64,000 nucleotides of DNA from positions 1 to 64,000 of the forward strand of contig CABQMF010000006.1 in NCBI GenBank assembly GCA_902465265.1, read 5' to 3'. The notes beneath the pieces were generated by a model. The model made no database searches. It was not told the origin of the DNA and saw nothing but the letters and a program-made list of their open reading frames with translations. A program made the position numbers and the translations under genes. Within the stretch, counting starts at the first letter, position 1; every line of letters starts with the position of its first letter. The DNA comes from an uncultured Collinsella sp. Its GTDB lineage: Bacteria > Actinomycetota > Coriobacteriia > Coriobacteriales > Coriobacteriaceae. This document shows, one piece after another, positions 52,975 to 62,593 of this stretch.

Positions 52975-54324
52975 GTGGCTAAGAAATCTACGGCTATCGA
53001 TGTAACGCAGGGTGTTATTTGGCAGCAGCTGCTGTCGCTGTGCGTTCCCATCTTCTTTAGTTCGTTTTTTCAGCAGGCATACACGCTTATCGGTACCTAT
53101 ATCGTCGGTCAGTTTGGCGGTAAGCTCGCGCTGGGTGGCATTCAGGCCACGATGGTGCTTACGGAGCTCTGCATTGGTTTTTGTGTCGGCGTGGGTGCTG
53201 GCTGTGCCGTTATTACCGGTCAGTATTTTGGTCAGCACGATGACGAGAGCCTGAGCCGATCGGTCCATACGGCTATGACGCTCGCGCTGGTGGGCGGCAT
53301 TGTCATTTCCATTCTGGGCATGGTGTTTGTCGAGCCGATGCTCGTGTTGATGAATACGCCGCATGAGCTGCTGGCCGAGGGTGTGGCGTATGCCCGTTGC
53401 TACTTTGCCGCCATGTTTGCGGCGCTGCTGCTCAATATGGGTACTGCGTTGTTGCGCGCCGTGGGCGACACGCGTGGTCCGGCGGTCATTATTGCCTCCG
53501 GCTGCTTCGTCAATGTGGCATTCGACATTCTCTTTGTCGCCGTGCTGCACATGGAAGCGCTGGGCTGCGGCATCGCGGTGGCGCTGACCATTTGCTCCAA
53601 TGCCACAATGATTGTGATCCGCATGATGCGCGCTCCGGGTGCGTGGCGGTTGTCGCTATCCAAGCTCGGTATCGATCGCAGCATTTGCAAGAGCATGCTT
53701 TCGTGCGGTTTGCCGCTGGGCGTTCAGTCTGCGGCGTATTCGATCTCGAACGTGCTGATTCAGGTGTCAGTCAACTCGTTTGGAGCCGATGTCACGACCG
53801 CTTGGGGCCTTTCCGGCCGCCTGGACGGCATTATCTGGATGGTGACCGAGGCGCTCGGCGTGTCGATCACCACGTTCTCGGCGCAGAACTTTGGTGCGCG
53901 CAATTACGATCGCATGCGAAAGGGATACCACACGTCGCTCGTGCTTTCGTTTGTGCTTATCGGCGGCCTGTCTGCCGTGCTGCTTGTGTTCTCGGGTCCG
54001 TTGTCGCGTTTGTTTATCGACGATGCCGCGATTTCGGCCTACACTACGACGATTCTTCATTTTATTGCGCCGTTCTACGCGATTTTCTCGATTATCGAAA
54101 ACGCGTCCGGTTCCATCCGCGGCGCCGGCGTGAGCTTCCAGCCTATGATGCTCACGATCTTCGGCACGGTCGTGCTCCGCGTGGCGTGGGTGTTCGCGAT
54201 TATGCCGCTCGACCCCTCGCTCGAACATCTGCTGCTGGTCTACCCCGTAACCTGGGTAATCACCGCCACGATGTTCACCGTCTACCACCACAGCGGCAAC
54301 TGGCTAGGCCGCGCTACAGCCTAG
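52975..54324 (+). CDS. MATE-family efflux transporter
   Basis: 449 residues with about 12 membrane segments in two homologous halves (VIWQQLLSLCVPIFFSSFFQ in half 1; LSCGLPLGVQSAAYSISNVL in half 2), the multidrug/toxic-compound extrusion pattern. GTG 52975 has GGGGAGG 4 bases upstream. Substrate not predictable. Its 3' end is 22 bases from the convergent cobO gene. Confidence 0.88.
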   Translation: MAKKSTAIDVTQGVIWQQLLSLCVPIFFSSFFQQAYTLIGTYIVGQFGGKLALGGIQATMVLTELCIGFCVGVGAGCAVITGQYFGQHDDESLSRSVHTAMTLALVGGIVISILGMVFVEPMLVLMNTPHELLAEGVAYARCYFAAMFAALLLNMGTALLRAVGDTRGPAVIIASGCFVNVAFDILFVAVLHMEALGCGIAVALTICSNATMIVIRMMRAPGAWRLSLSKLGIDRSICKSMLSCGLPLGVQSAAYSISNVLIQVSVNSFGADVTTAWGLSGRLDGIIWMVTEALGVSITTFSAQNFGARNYDRMRKGYHTSLVLSFVLIGGLSAVLLVFSGPLSRLFIDDAAISAYTTTILHFIAPFYAIFSIIENASGSIRGAGVSFQPMMLTIFGTVVLRVAWVFAIMPLDPSLEHLLLVYPVTWVITATMFTVYHHSGNWLGRATA

Positions 54325-54327
54325 CCA

Positions 54328-54350
54328 TTAAGAACGTCCCCAATGACTAG
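54328..54350. repeat. Half copy of the GGGGACGTTCTT palindrome
   Basis: 23 bases identical to one arm and loop edge of the palindrome at 34020-34075. Lies between MATE and cobO stops and includes the cobO stop codon. Confidence 0.75.
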
Positions 54351-54832
54351 TATTCGATGCCTTGGCGGGCTAGGAGGCCTTCGTCGAAGTAGTGTTTGAC
54401 GGGGCGCATTTCGGTTACTAGGTCTGCAAGGTCGGCGAGGGGCAGCAAGCCACGGCCGGTGAGCACGAGCTCCGTGGTGGTTGGTTTCATCGCGATCAAC
54501 GCTTCGACATCTTCGCGCGTCACAAAGCCCCGTCGCATGGCTTCTCCCAGCTCATCCAAGATCAGCACGTCGACCTGGCTAATCTGCTGGCGCGCCAGCT
54601 CCATGATCTGTGCGGCACAGGCTTCGGGTGTGTCGCGGTCGGCTTGTACGATGCGCAGACCCAAACGGGGCGCCGCATCATGCTCGGCGCAGTGCAGCTT
54701 TTTGGCAAACTGGAGCATGAGCACGTTAAGTCCATAGCCCGTGGCGCGCAGCGCGAGCCCCAGCGCAGCCGTCGTCTTGCCCTTGCCGTCACCCGTATAG
54801 ATTTGAACCTTGCCGACTTCCAGTGATGCCAT
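54347..54832 (-). CDS. cobO: Cob(I)yrinic acid a,c-diamide adenosyltransferase
   Basis: 161 residues of the CobO/BtuR family, which attaches the adenosyl group to cobalamin. P-loop GDGKGKTTAALGLALRA at the N-terminus, LILDELGEAMRRG and ELVLTGRGL in the middle. Divergent from ftsH. No other cobalamin genes or riboswitch are seen here, so it likely serves corrinoid salvage. Confidence 0.93.
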   Translation of the reverse strand: MASLEVGKVQIYTGDGKGKTTAALGLALRATGYGLNVLMLQFAKKLHCAEHDAAPRLGLRIVQADRDTPEACAAQIMELARQQISQVDVLILDELGEAMRRGFVTREDVEALIAMKPTTTELVLTGRGLLPLADLADLVTEMRPVKHYFDEGLLARQGIEY

Positions 54833-54924
54833 CTCTGTCCTTTCGTGCCCGGCGTCGGTTTATCGCCGTCCGGGTTGGGTATTCTAGAAAACATTATCAA
54901 CCCCAGTAGATGGAGTTCAAGCAG

Positions 54925-56817
54925 ATGGAGATGGATGACAACAAACGTAGACGGAATATGATCCTCTACGTGCTCATCGCCTTCGTCGTCTACCTCGTGC
55001 TCTCGACCGTTCTGTTCCCCAACATCGGTCACACGCAGCAGATTACGAAGACCGATTACTCGACGTTTGTCAAAGCGCTCGATAAGAAGAGTGTCGACAA
55101 GGTCGAGTACAACACGGACGATTACACCATTTATTACACCAAGAAGGGCGAGGACGAGAACATCGCCTACAAGACGACCGGTGTGCCGAATGACGCGGGC
55201 TTTACCGATCGCGTGCTTAAATCTGGCGCCTCGCTTGAGTCGGTCGTTCCCGATAAAAACTCGGGTCTGATGACCTACTACCTGCTCACGCTCATCCTTC
55301 CCATGGCGATTTTCTTCCTCATCGGTTGGTGGCTCAACCGCCGCATGAAGAAGGCTATGGGCGATGACGGCCCGTCGATGAACTTTGGCGGCGGCGGTTT
55401 TGGCGGCGGTGGACTGGGCAAGTCCGGCGCGCGCGTGATCGCCTCCAAGGACGTGGGCGTGACCTTTAAGGATGTCGCCGGCCAGGAAGAGGCCAAGGAG
55501 TCCCTCAAGGAGGTCGTCGACTTTCTGGAGAAGCCGCAGCGCTACGAGGAGATCGGCGCCAAGCTGCCGCGTGGCGCCCTCCTTGTTGGCCCTCCGGGTA
55601 CCGGTAAGACCCTGCTTGCCAAGGCTGTTGCCGGCGAGGCGGGTGTGCCGTTCTTTAGCATTTCGGGCTCTGAGTTCGTCGAGATGTTCGTCGGCCGCGG
55701 TGCCGCCAAGGTTCGTGACCTGTTTAAGCAGGCCAAGGAAAAGGCCCCGTGTATCGTCTTTATCGATGAGATCGATACCATCGGCAAGAAGCGCGATGGC
55801 GGCGGCTTTAGTGGCAATGACGAGCGCGAGCAGACGCTCAACCAGCTGCTGACAGAGATGGACGGCTTCGATAACCACAAGGGTATTGTCGTTCTCGCTG
55901 CTACCAACCGCCCGGACAGCCTTGACCCGGCCCTGTTGCGCCCCGGCCGTTTTGACCGCCGTATCCCCGTTGAGTTGCCCGACCTGACCGGCCGTAAGAA
56001 CATTCTCGAGCTCCACGCCAAGAGCGTGAAGACGCAGCCGCCGATCGACCTGACCGCGATTGCCCGCGCCACGCCCGGTGCCTCGGGCGCCGACCTGGCC
56101 AACATCATCAACGAGGGCGCCCTGCGAGCCGTCCGCGAGGGTCGCAAACGCGCGACCCAGGATGATTTTGAGGAGTCGGTGGAGGTCGTCATTGCCGGTC
56201 AGCAGCGTAAGTCTACGGTGCTGTCCGACCACGAGAAGCAGGTCGTGTCCTACCACGAGATCGGTCATGCCATCGTTGCGGCCCGCCAGAAGGGGTCCGC
56301 GCCGGTTACCAAGATTACCATCGTGCCGCGCACGAGCGGCGCTCTGGGCTACACCATGCAGGTCGAGGAGGACGAGCGCTTCCTGACTACGCGCCAGGAG
56401 GTGCTGGACAAGCTCGCCGTCTATTGCGGTGGTCGCGCGGCCGAGGAGCTCATCTTTGGTGAGATGACGACCGGCGCCGCCAACGATATCGAGCAGGCCA
56501 CCAAGCTCGCCCGTAACATGGTGACGCGCTTTGGTATGTCCGATGAGTTTGGCATGATGGCACTCGGTACCGTCCAGAATGCGTACCTCAACCAGGACAC
56601 GTCGCTCACCTGCGCCCCCGGCACGGCCGAGCGCGTGGACGCAATTGTCGCTAAGTTGATCGAGGATGCGCACGACCGCGCCCTGCAGATCCTGAAGGAG
56701 AATAAGTTTAAGCTCCACGAGCTGGCTCGTTATCTGTACAAGAAGGAGACGATCACGGGCGAGGAGTTCATGAATCTCCTCACGCGCGAGAATCCGCTGA
56801 TGCCTAAGCAGCAGTAG
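54925..56817 (+). CDS. ftsH: ATP-dependent zinc metalloprotease FtsH
   Basis: About 630 residues. Two membrane segments (~15-33 and ~115-135) flank an extracytoplasmic region, then the AAA module with Walker A GPPGTGKT (222-229), FIDEIDTIG, the SRH arginines, and the protease site HEIGH (H444, E445, H448). The classical form is HEAGH; the variant keeps all ligands. A Gly-rich GGGGFGGGGLG linker follows the second helix. ATG 54925 has GGAG 9 bases upstream; ATG 54910 would add five residues. Confidence 0.94.
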   Translation: MEMDDNKRRRNMILYVLIAFVVYLVLSTVLFPNIGHTQQITKTDYSTFVKALDKKSVDKVEYNTDDYTIYYTKKGEDENIAYKTTGVPNDAGFTDRVLKSGASLESVVPDKNSGLMTYYLLTLILPMAIFFLIGWWLNRRMKKAMGDDGPSMNFGGGGFGGGGLGKSGARVIASKDVGVTFKDVAGQEEAKESLKEVVDFLEKPQRYEEIGAKLPRGALLVGPPGTGKTLLAKAVAGEAGVPFFSISGSEFVEMFVGRGAAKVRDLFKQAKEKAPCIVFIDEIDTIGKKRDGGGFSGNDEREQTLNQLLTEMDGFDNHKGIVVLAATNRPDSLDPALLRPGRFDRRIPVELPDLTGRKNILELHAKSVKTQPPIDLTAIARATPGASGADLANIINEGALRAVREGRKRATQDDFEESVEVVIAGQQRKSTVLSDHEKQVVSYHEIGHAIVAARQKGSAPVTKITIVPRTSGALGYTMQVEEDERFLTTRQEVLDKLAVYCGGRAAEELIFGEMTTGAANDIEQATKLARNMVTRFGMSDEFGMMALGTVQNAYLNQDTSLTCAPGTAERVDAIVAKLIEDAHDRALQILKENKFKLHELARYLYKKETITGEEFMNLLTRENPLMPKQQ

Positions 56818-56842
56818 CGTTGCGTGCGGGACAGTAAATATC

Positions 56843-56880
56843 GACGCCCCATTTGAGTGCCTATCTCAAATGGGGCGTTT
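56843..56880 (+). terminator. Terminator after ftsH
   Basis: Perfect 14-bp stem (56843-56856 with 56865-56878) and a short T-run. Confidence 0.88.
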
Positions 56881-56898
56881 TGCTTGAGGGGGATGCAT

Positions 56899-57354
56899 AT
56901 GAAGATCGTGGTGAGTGCCTGTTTGATGGGCGAGAGCTGCAAGTATAACGGGCTCGACAACTACCACCGCGCATTGGTCGAGGCCTGCGAACGTACGGGG
57001 ACCGAGGTCCTCTTGGTGTGCCCTGAGGTCTTTGGCGGCCTGCCCACACCGCGCAAGCCGTCCGAGATTGTTAACGGCGAGGTTCGTACCTGCGAGGGCA
57101 TCTCGGTCGATCGCGAGTTTCGCCTGGGTGCTGAGCGTGCGCTCGATATGTGCGAGCGGGCGGGCGGGCCGTCCGAGATCGCCGCGTGCATCCTGCAGGA
57201 CCGCAGTCCCTCGTGCGGCGCGGGTCGCATCTACGACGGCACTTTTAGTGGCACGCTCACCGCGGGCAACGGTGTTTTCGTCGACCTGCTCCTGCGCCAC
57301 GGCTACCGTGTGATCCCGGCAAGCGAGTTCGACCCCAGCATGGTGGAGCAATAA
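56899..57354 (+). CDS. DUF523 protein
   Basis: 151 residues of the DUF523 family: VVSACLMGESCKYNG at the N-terminus, CPEVFGGLPTPR, and ILQDRSPSCG. The several conserved cysteines suggest metal or redox chemistry but no function is established. ATG 56899 after GAGGGGG; ATG 56893 is possible. Confidence 0.85.
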   Translation: MKIVVSACLMGESCKYNGLDNYHRALVEACERTGTEVLLVCPEVFGGLPTPRKPSEIVNGEVRTCEGISVDREFRLGAERALDMCERAGGPSEIAACILQDRSPSCGAGRIYDGTFSGTLTAGNGVFVDLLLRHGYRVIPASEFDPSMVEQ

Positions 57355-57356
57355 AA

Positions 57357-57393
57357 AACCACCACAAAGGTGCCTGTCCCCTTTGTGGTGGTT
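57357..57393. terminator. Bidirectional terminator between convergent genes
   Basis: Perfect 14-bp stem (57357-57370 with 57380-57393) flanked by A-run and T-rich sequence; serves both the DUF523 gene and the dehydrogenase gene. Confidence 0.87.
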
Positions 57394-57404
57394 ATGGGTT
57401 AGAG

Positions 57405-58487
57405 CTAGAGGGTGTGGCCGTAGGCGTTGGCAGCCTTTATGGCGGCGGCGAACTTTTCGTCGGTGAAGGGCTCGGGGTTTCCCTGCTTCCACTCGTTGGT
57501 GGCGTGCGCGTACTCGCACAGGGCCGGGATATCGGCCTCGGAAAGCCCGACCTGCTCAAGCGTCACGGGTAGCCCCATCTGTTTGTTAAAGGCGGCGTAG
57601 CGCTCAAGGTTCTCGGTGTCTCCCGTATAGGCAAACAGCGCGAGCACGCCCAGGCTCACGACCTCGCCGTGCAGGTAGGTGCCCTCACGCGGAATGCTGC
57701 ACGTGGCGTTGTAGAACGCATGTGCCACGCTCGAGTTGTAGTAGTAATCGTTTTGGTTGGTCAGGTTGGAGACGTAGCCCGTGTTGACCACGATATCGAG
57801 CGCGATCTGCTTGACGGCCTCGCTCGACAGGTCCTGGCGCACGTCCTCAAGACCCTGGACGCCATAGGTAAACAGCGGCTCGGAGCAGGTGTGGGCGAGT
57901 GCCAGGCCAAGACCGGCGGTGTGCTCCAAATCACCGGCGCTCGTGGCATACTCGACCTCGGGCTGCTTGGACAGGGCATCGCCCACACCAGCCCAGAAGT
58001 ACTCTGCCGGAGCCTCGGCGATGATCTTGGGGTTGATGAAGATGTGCGCCGGTCGGTTGGGGTACGAATAGCCCTCGAGCGAGCCGTCGTCGTTGTACAC
58101 AACGGCAATGGCGGTCGCGGCGGAGCAGTTGGAACAGATCGTCGGGACCGTAAAGACGATCTTCTTGAGCTCAATGGCGGCCGTTTTGACGGTGTCGAGC
58201 GCTTTGCCGCCACCGCATGCGATAAGCACGTCAGCTTCCTGGCAGGCAGGGGAGTTCACGACTTTGGCGATATTGGCACGCGTACTGTTGGTGCCATAGA
58301 CGCGCGTCTCAAGAATCTCGACATCGGTACCTTCAAGCGCTGCCTCGATGCCCGGCAACGCCGCAGCCAGGGCTCGTTTGCCGCCAATGATGGCGACCTT
58401 TGTCGCGCCGTACTCCGCCAGCGCGGCGGGCAGCTCGTCAAAGCAATCCTCGCCAACGGTGTAGTCGCTCATCCCAATCGTGCGCAT
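57405..58487 (-). CDS. Iron-containing alcohol / glycerol dehydrogenase-like enzyme
   Basis: 360 residues of the Fe-ADH superfamily, closest in feel to GldA: GGGKALDTVKTAA (NAD-binding), FTVPTICSNCSAATAIAVVY, then metal-site residues around VGDALSKQPEVEY and SVAHAFYNA and TYLHGEVVSLGVLAL. Substrate is not certain; glycerol or a related polyol is likely. Its promoter region faces the ileS leader. Confidence 0.82.
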   Translation of the reverse strand: MRTIGMSDYTVGEDCFDELPAALAEYGATKVAIIGGKRALAAALPGIEAALEGTDVEILETRVYGTNSTRANIAKVVNSPACQEADVLIACGGGKALDTVKTAAIELKKIVFTVPTICSNCSAATAIAVVYNDDGSLEGYSYPNRPAHIFINPKIIAEAPAEYFWAGVGDALSKQPEVEYATSAGDLEHTAGLGLALAHTCSEPLFTYGVQGLEDVRQDLSSEAVKQIALDIVVNTGYVSNLTNQNDYYYNSSVAHAFYNATCSIPREGTYLHGEVVSLGVLALFAYTGDTENLERYAAFNKQMGLPVTLEQVGLSEADIPALCEYAHATNEWKQGNPEPFTDEKFAAAIKAANAYGHTL

Positions 58488-58608
58488 AGCAACCTTCTTT
58501 CGTTCGATAGAGTGCTTTCAGGTATTTTGCTCCTAGAGCGGGGCTGTAATAGCGAGAAATTTCGAACGTATAAAACCAATGTTGAGGGTTTTTCGCCGGC
58601 GCGGAACG

Positions 58609-58617
58609 TGCTAGCAT
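58609..58617 (+). promoter_or_regulatory. Extended -10 element before the ileS T-box
   Basis: TGCTAGCAT fits an extended -10 (TGN-TANNNT), 10-15 bases before the first conserved T-box positions. No clear -35. Confidence 0.45.
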
Positions 58618-58624
58618 ACTCCGC

Positions 58625-58931
58625 ATAAGCGTTGATGGGGACGAGTAGTCGGCCGTCCGCATGCTACAGAGAGCGGGGAGCGCTGAGATCCCGTGCATGC
58701 GACCGATGAAAATCACCCCGGAGCTGCGGTCCCAACGGACGTACCGCGCAGGTTCGTCTTAGTAGACATCGCCGAGATGGTCGTCGATACAGGCCAGCCG
58801 AGTAACGGATGCGAGCGCGCGAATTCGCGGGCGAGGGCATCTAAGCTGGGTGGTTAAGCGAAGAGCTTTTACGGGCAGACTGCCTGTTTTGTGGCGCTTC
58901 GTCCCAGCTTGTAGGGACGGGCGCTTTTTTG
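58625..58931 (+). ncRNA. T-box riboswitch controlling ileS
   Basis: The 487 bases before ileS hold a full T-box leader. Stem I 5' sequence GATGGGGACGAGTAG and AGAGAG/GCGGGGAG pieces are typical. The specifier is ATC (58712-58714, in GAAAATCACCCCGGAG), which reads tRNA-Ile. The antiterminator bulge TGGT (58851-58854 in GGGTGGTTAAGCG) can pair with the ACCA end of uncharged tRNA-Ile. The competing terminator stem is 58894-58905/58914-58924 with TTTTTT at 58925-58930. Control is therefore by transcription attenuation. Confidence 0.9.
58894..58930 (+). terminator. T-box attenuator terminator of ileS
   Basis: CGTCCC/GGGACG core with outer GCGC pairs and a six-T run; used when tRNA-Ile is charged. 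Confidence 0.85.
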
Positions 58932-58973
58932 GTGCCCAGAGGGCGTGCGCGCCCACGACATGAAAGGGGTACC

Positions 58974-61778
58974 GTGGCAAACGAGTACAAGCAGACGATG
59001 AATCTGCCCAAAACCGGATTTCCCATGCGTGCCGGTCTTTCCAAGTCCGAGCCCAAGCGACTCAAGGACTGGCAGGACAACAAGGTCTACGAGCAAGTTC
59101 TAAAGAAGAACGAGGGTCACAAGAAGTTCGTGCTGCACGACGGCCCTCCGTACGCCAACGGTCCGATCCACATCGGCCACGCCATGAACAAGATTTCCAA
59201 GGACATGATCAACCGTTACTGGATGATGCAGGGCTGCGAAGTTCCCTATGTCCCCGGTTGGGATTGCCACGGTCAGCCGATTGAGCACAAGGTCGAGGAG
59301 AAGCTCGGCACCGAGAAGTTCAACCAGACCTCCACGGCTAAGATCCGCGAGCTTTGCAACAAGTTCGCCGTCGAGAACATCGAGCTGCAGAAGGCCGGCT
59401 TCCGTCGCCTGGGCGTGCTTGGCGACTGGGACAACCCCTACCTGACGCTCTATCACCAGCATGACGCCGCCGACATCGAGGTCTTCAAGGCCATGTTCGA
59501 CAAGGGCATGATCTATCGCGGCCATAAGCCCGTCCACTGGTGCAAGCACTGCCACACCGCACTCGCCGAGGCTGAGATTGAGTACTCTGACGAGACGAGC
59601 CCGTCCATCTTCGTGCGCTTCGAGATGACCTCCAAGCCCGCCGGCCTCGAGAACTTCGACGGCCCGGTTGACTTCATCATCTGGACGACCACGCCGTGGA
59701 CCATCCCCTCCGACCAGGCAGTTTCCCTCAAGCCCGGCGCCGCCTACGTCGCCGTTGAGCACGACGGCCGCGCCGAGGTCATGCTCGAGGACCTGGCTCC
59801 CAAGTGCTGCGAGGAGTTTGGCTGGGAGTACACCCCGGTCATGGTCGACGGCAAGCCCTACGTGGTTCCCGCCGAGACCTTCCATCATATCCACTACAAG
59901 CAGCCGATCTTTGACGGTGTCGAGGGCGTGGCGCTGCTGGCCGATTACGTCGGTGTCGATGACGGTACCGGTATCGTCCACAACTCGCCCGGCCACGGCG
60001 TCGACGACTACTTTGCCTGCCTCAAGGAGGGCATCACCGACATCTGCATGCCGGTCGATGACGACGGCAAGTTCTACACCGGTGAGGAGTTTGGCACCGG
60101 TGGCCCCTTCAGCGGTATGGATACCGATGAGGCCAACCCGCACATTATCGAGTTCCTGCGCGAGCGCGGCACCCTGGTCCTCGAGAAGAAGATCACGCAC
60201 AGCTATCCGCACTGCTGGCGCTGCAAGCACCCGGTCCTCTTCCGTGCCACCGACCAGTGGTTTGTCTCGATGGACAAGACCGGTTTGCGCGAGCAGGCTG
60301 GCAAGGAGGTCCGCGAGAACGTCAAGTGGTATCCGGCCCATGCGGCCAACCGCATCGGTGCCATGGTCGAGCAGCGTCCCGACTGGTGCATCAGCCGCCA
60401 GCGCAACTGGGGCGTGCCTATCCCCAGCTACACTTGCGCCGACTGCGGCGAGAAGGTCATGAACGACGCCACGCTCGACGCCGTCATCAAGCTCTTCCAC
60501 GAGAAGGGCTCTGACGCCTGGTTCACCGACGCTCCCGAGAGCTACCTGGGCGAGGCCTGCGTCTGCCCCAAGTGCGGCGGCCATCACCTCAAGGCCGATA
60601 AGGACATCCTCGACGTGTGGTGGGACTCCGGCGTGTCTTGGAAGGCCGTCTGTGAGTACCGTCCCGAGCTGGAGTATCCGGCGGATGTGTACCTCGAGGG
60701 CTCCGACCAGCACCGCGGTTGGTTCCAGAGCTCGCTGCTCACCTCGGTGGGCGCCAACGGCCACGCTCCGTACAAGGCGGTCGTCTCGCAGGGCTTCACG
60801 CTCGATGGCCAGGGCCGCAAAATGTCCAAGTCGCTCGGCAACGTCATCGATCCCAACAAGGTCTGCGACGAGATGGGCGCCGACATCATCCGTCTGTGGG
60901 TTGCATCCGTCGATACCAGCTCCGACGTGTCGATCGACCACGAGATCCTTGCTCGTACGTCCGACGCCTACCGTCGTTTCCGCAACACGCTGCGCTTCCT
61001 GCTCTCCGAGCTCGAGGGTCAGTTTGAGCCCGAGACCGACGGCGTCGCCTTTGCCGACCTGCTGCCGCTCGACAAGCTCATGGTTGCCCGTCTGACTCAG
61101 GTCCAGGCCGAGGTCGACGATGCCTACGCCAGCTACGAGTTCCCGCGTGCCTACCGCGCGCTCTACGACTTCGTGGTTACCGAGCTCTCCAACGTGTACC
61201 TCGACGCCCTGAAGGACCGTCTGTACTGCGACAAGCCCGGCTCGCTCGAGCGCCGCAGCGCCCAGACCGTGCTGGCCGAGCTCTTCTCGATGCTCATGCG
61301 CGACCTGCAGCCGATCCTGTCCTACACGGTCGACGAGGCCATGGCCTATGCGCCCGCCGGCTGCGTCGATCACCAGAAGTACGCCGCGCTGCTCGATTGG
61401 TACAAGTCGCCCATCACGGTCGACGAGGCCAATGAGTTTGAGGGCGTGCTCGAGGCCTCACTCGAGCTCCGTAGCGCCGTGACCAAGGCCCTTGAGGATG
61501 CCCGTTCTGCCGGCACCTTCACCAAGAGCCAGCAGGTTCGCGTCAAGGCGGTCGTTCCCGCCGAGATGTACGCGCTGCTGACCGGCGACAAGGCCGTCGA
61601 CCTGGCCGAGTTCTACATCGTCTCCGATGTTGAGCTGACCCAGGGCGAGGAGCTCTCCGTTGCCATCGAGGCTGCCGAGGGCGAGTGCTGCGACCGTTGC
61701 TGGAACTACCGCACCACCGTCGGCGAGTACAACGGCCACGCGCATATCTGCAAGCGTTGTGCCGAAGCGCTGAACTAG
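58974..61778 (+). CDS. ileS: Isoleucyl-tRNA synthetase
   Basis: 934 residues. HIGH at 66-69 (PYANGPIHIGH), KMSKS at 616-620, CP1 editing domain in between with TTTPWTIPSD and NSPGHGVDDY. The C-terminal zinc site is CCDRCWNYR...HICKRC. GTG 58974 with AAAGGGG upstream; an extended frame starting in the leader is not used. Regulated by the T-box immediately before it. Confidence 0.96.
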   Translation: MANEYKQTMNLPKTGFPMRAGLSKSEPKRLKDWQDNKVYEQVLKKNEGHKKFVLHDGPPYANGPIHIGHAMNKISKDMINRYWMMQGCEVPYVPGWDCHGQPIEHKVEEKLGTEKFNQTSTAKIRELCNKFAVENIELQKAGFRRLGVLGDWDNPYLTLYHQHDAADIEVFKAMFDKGMIYRGHKPVHWCKHCHTALAEAEIEYSDETSPSIFVRFEMTSKPAGLENFDGPVDFIIWTTTPWTIPSDQAVSLKPGAAYVAVEHDGRAEVMLEDLAPKCCEEFGWEYTPVMVDGKPYVVPAETFHHIHYKQPIFDGVEGVALLADYVGVDDGTGIVHNSPGHGVDDYFACLKEGITDICMPVDDDGKFYTGEEFGTGGPFSGMDTDEANPHIIEFLRERGTLVLEKKITHSYPHCWRCKHPVLFRATDQWFVSMDKTGLREQAGKEVRENVKWYPAHAANRIGAMVEQRPDWCISRQRNWGVPIPSYTCADCGEKVMNDATLDAVIKLFHEKGSDAWFTDAPESYLGEACVCPKCGGHHLKADKDILDVWWDSGVSWKAVCEYRPELEYPADVYLEGSDQHRGWFQSSLLTSVGANGHAPYKAVVSQGFTLDGQGRKMSKSLGNVIDPNKVCDEMGADIIRLWVASVDTSSDVSIDHEILARTSDAYRRFRNTLRFLLSELEGQFEPETDGVAFADLLPLDKLMVARLTQVQAEVDDAYASYEFPRAYRALYDFVVTELSNVYLDALKDRLYCDKPGSLERRSAQTVLAELFSMLMRDLQPILSYTVDEAMAYAPAGCVDHQKYAALLDWYKSPITVDEANEFEGVLEASLELRSAVTKALEDARSAGTFTKSQQVRVKAVVPAEMYALLTGDKAVDLAEFYIVSDVELTQGEELSVAIEAAEGECCDRCWNYRTTVGEYNGHAHICKRCAEALN

Positions 61779-61781
61779 CCT

Positions 61782-61824
61782 TTGGGGACGTTCTTAAAAG
61801 ACTGTCAAATAAGTACGTCCCCAA
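61782..61824. repeat. Diverged GGGGACGTTCTT palindrome after ileS
   Basis: Arms 61782-61795 and 61811-61824 pair with one mismatch (AAGTACGT versus AAGAACGT) and match the element at 34020-34075 in sequence. Confidence 0.7.
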
Positions 61825-61845
61825 CGTCAACTTTTGTCAAGTCCA

Positions 61846-61881
61846 AGCGGCATTCTGTTTTCGGAATGCCGCTTTCGTTTT
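61846..61881 (+). terminator. Terminator after ileS
   Basis: AGCGGCATTC (61846-61855) pairs with GAATGCCGCT (61864-61873), then a T-rich tail. Confidence 0.82.
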
Positions 61882-61993
61882 TAGCTGGTTATTTCGCTAG
61901 CGTTGGTGGATATGCTGCGCGTTTGGCGTTTGTCACTATAAGATGATTACTTGCGTTAAACGGAATTTGATTATCTGAGGGTAGGGGATTGAT

Positions 61994-62593
61994 TTGGGTC
62001 GTACTGGGGATATGACGCCGCCTTTGCGTTGGCGGTTGGGTGTTGCTGGTGGGGTAGCGCTCGTTGTGCTGCTTGTTGATCAGCTGACCAAGCTTGCGGT
62101 TCGTGCCGTGGGCGAAGCTTTGCATGTGACTGTCATCCCCGGTGTCATCGACTTTATGTTTGTCCGCAATATCGGTGCTGCCTTTAGTATGGGCGAGGGG
62201 CATGGCATCGCGTTTGCCGTGCTGGCGTTGGCGGTCATCATCGCTATTGCCGTGTACCTCGTTCGTGCACCCCAGCTCGCCCATCTTGAGCTTGTGGGCA
62301 TGGCGATGGTTGCGGGCGGTGCTATCGGCAACGCTATCGATCGTTTGGCCTTTGGCTTCGTGACCGATTTTATTGCCACCACCTTCATCGACTTCCCCGT
62401 CTTCAATGTGGCCGATATCGGCATTACCTTGGGCGTCGTGCTCGCCCTCTTCGGCTACATGTTCTTGAGCCCCGCTGCCCGTGAGGTCGATGCGACCGCC
62501 GAGCTTAACGCCCGTGACGAGGCTCGCGCTAAGCGCAAGGCCCAGCGACGCGGAGAGCGTGCCCGCAAGATTCGCGAAAGGAACGAGCGCTAA
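61994..62593 (+). CDS. lspA: Lipoprotein signal peptidase
   Basis: 199 residues, four membrane segments. The catalytic aspartates are D116 (GNAIDRLAFG) and D141 (FNVADIG), with VRNIGAAFSMG typical of the family. It cuts prolipoproteins such as the CotH-like protein of this window. TTG 61994 has AGGGG 6 bases upstream; ATG 62012 is the alternative. A ~45-residue Lys/Arg-rich tail after the last helix is longer than usual. Confidence 0.92.
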   Translation: MGRTGDMTPPLRWRLGVAGGVALVVLLVDQLTKLAVRAVGEALHVTVIPGVIDFMFVRNIGAAFSMGEGHGIAFAVLALAVIIAIAVYLVRAPQLAHLELVGMAMVAGGAIGNAIDRLAFGFVTDFIATTFIDFPVFNVADIGITLGVVLALFGYMFLSPAAREVDATAELNARDEARAKRKAQRRGERARKIRERNER

